DNA of 64,000 nucleotides from Apostichopus japonicus (taxonomy: Eukaryota; Echinodermata; Holothuroidea; Aspidochirotida; Stichopodidae). This document shows positions 63,245 through 64,000 of this stretch, one piece after another (position 1 is the stretch's first letter; each line of letters begins with the position of its first letter). Location of the stretch: contig NC_092569.1 of the NCBI RefSeq assembly GCF_037975245.1, forward strand, positions 10,337,001 to 10,401,000, given 5' to 3'. The notes beneath the pieces are model-generated. The model saw only the letters and a list, made by a program, of their open reading frames with translations, was not told where the DNA came from and did no database searches. The position numbers and the translations under genes are program-made.

Positions 63245-63305
63245 GTGACCGCCAATAGGGGGGCGCGCGCCTGTTGCGCCCCCCCCTGGATACGCCCCTG
63301 TACTA

Positions 63306-64000
63306 CAGGAAAGACCATGTTTCGATGACAATCTTAAGGAATTCAATTCATGTTGATATATTATGGAACATTTAAACTGAGAACATTTCTGTCAGGAGAA
63401 GGTCACTTTTTTAAACTTTCCATCCGTGGATCTCGAGAAAAAGGGCCGTTGACATCTGGAACCATGCACTGAATCAAAGTAGCTGGATTGTCTGTTTAAG
63501 GACAAAGATATATATTTCGTTAAGTCAGCATCATCACAAACAACATAAAGTCATGGGGTTGAGCGAAGTTTTTGCCTCCAATTAACAGAATCATTCAGAG
63601 ACGAAACGGGGTTGGCATAAAAATGGCAAAAAAAAAATACATATAGCCATAATATAAATGGTACTCATTAGCTATAAGTCTTTTTATAGCACGGTGTGAT
63701 CCGAATCTTATAATTTCATATGCATTGTTGTAATGTGGTGATGACGACAGTGCCAGCTCGACTGGATAGCCTGGTTTTCCTTCATAAAGTGTGTTTTATA
63801 TATATATATATTTATCCTTAATTGTGAGTCGGATTCAAATTATGACATCCGATACAATACTGACCCGTGGGCATGGATCCACAAGTCCTGACGGCAACCG
63901 AAGTGGCCACTTAGTAACATATCTGCACTAATCATGTTTAACATCAAATTAAAAAAGCTCTCATGTTCAAAAGCACAAATAGTGAAACATCATTTTACGC
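63306..64000. other. Non-coding end of window
   Basis: AT-rich DNA with a short (AT)n tract near 63797-63812. No gene seen. Confidence 0.4.

Larger units (their letters stand above)
61954..63300. mobile_element. TIR transposon, 1,347 bp, with nested insertion
   Basis: Inverted ends CAGGGGCGTATCCAGG (61954-61969) and CCTGGATACGCCCCTG (63285-63300) match over 16 bp. They are flanked by TACTA on both sides (61949-61953, 63301-63305), a 5-bp duplication. Poly-G runs and CCAATAGGGGGG lie inside both ends. It contains a second complete element (62093-62938); without it the host copy is about 500 bp. A 196-codon frame (62637-63227) spans the nested end and a poly-T tract and is not a transposase. 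Confidence 0.8.

Overview
The window looks like a gene-poor, AT-rich stretch of a metazoan nuclear genome, most probably a marine invertebrate deuterostome such as an echinoderm. This is inference. It rests on the intron/exon style, tRNA-derived SINEs, hAT-like elements, and frequent TAGGCCTA-type and TGTACATGTA-type words. There is no bacterial-style gene packing, and no rRNA, tRNA gene or CRISPR array was found. Most long open frames are by-products of tandem repeats whose unit is a multiple of three, or lie inside transposons.

The one gene I can support is at the right end (about 56,980-61,200, + strand). It has a compact promoter (CCAAT box, a DR1/HNF4-like site, a TATA box), a noncoding first exon, a roughly 3 kb intron, and a single coding exon (60150-60800). 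That exon encodes a 216-residue secreted, tryptophan-rich, four-cysteine protein. From memory of the motif pattern, it resembles the optional C-terminal domain of bilaterian and marine bacterial alpha-amylases, here standing alone with its own signal peptide. The intron carries a tRNA-type SINE, long (AT)n tracts, and a 120-bp tandem repeat ending in a long palindrome.

Region by region. 1-3154: nothing identifiable. 3155-6390: 55-bp satellite with an internal 1,140-bp higher-order duplication. 6391-17617: unique or old repeat DNA with a SINE, a 30-bp minisatellite, a roughly 110-bp tandem repeat, and a hAT-like element inserted between stray copies of the 51-bp repeat. 17618-19943: 51-bp satellite (about 45 copies) with a 714-bp (14-unit) higher-order period. 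19985-21670: two SINE-like pieces. 27197-27728: 132-bp repeat with a G-quadruplex motif in each unit. 30340-35800: two members of a dispersed family, a 27-bp minisatellite, and a 61-bp-arm palindrome carrying a hammerhead-ribozyme-like core. 39790-40775: 52-bp satellite. 46693-51760 and 61954-63300: several terminal-inverted-repeat elements, three with identical or near-identical 8-bp target duplications, one nested inside another. 53229-54190: an unrecognised open frame whose end is a threefold tandem exon-like repeat.

The DNA between these features could be intergenic or intronic sequence of genes whose exons lie outside or are too short to recognise by eye.
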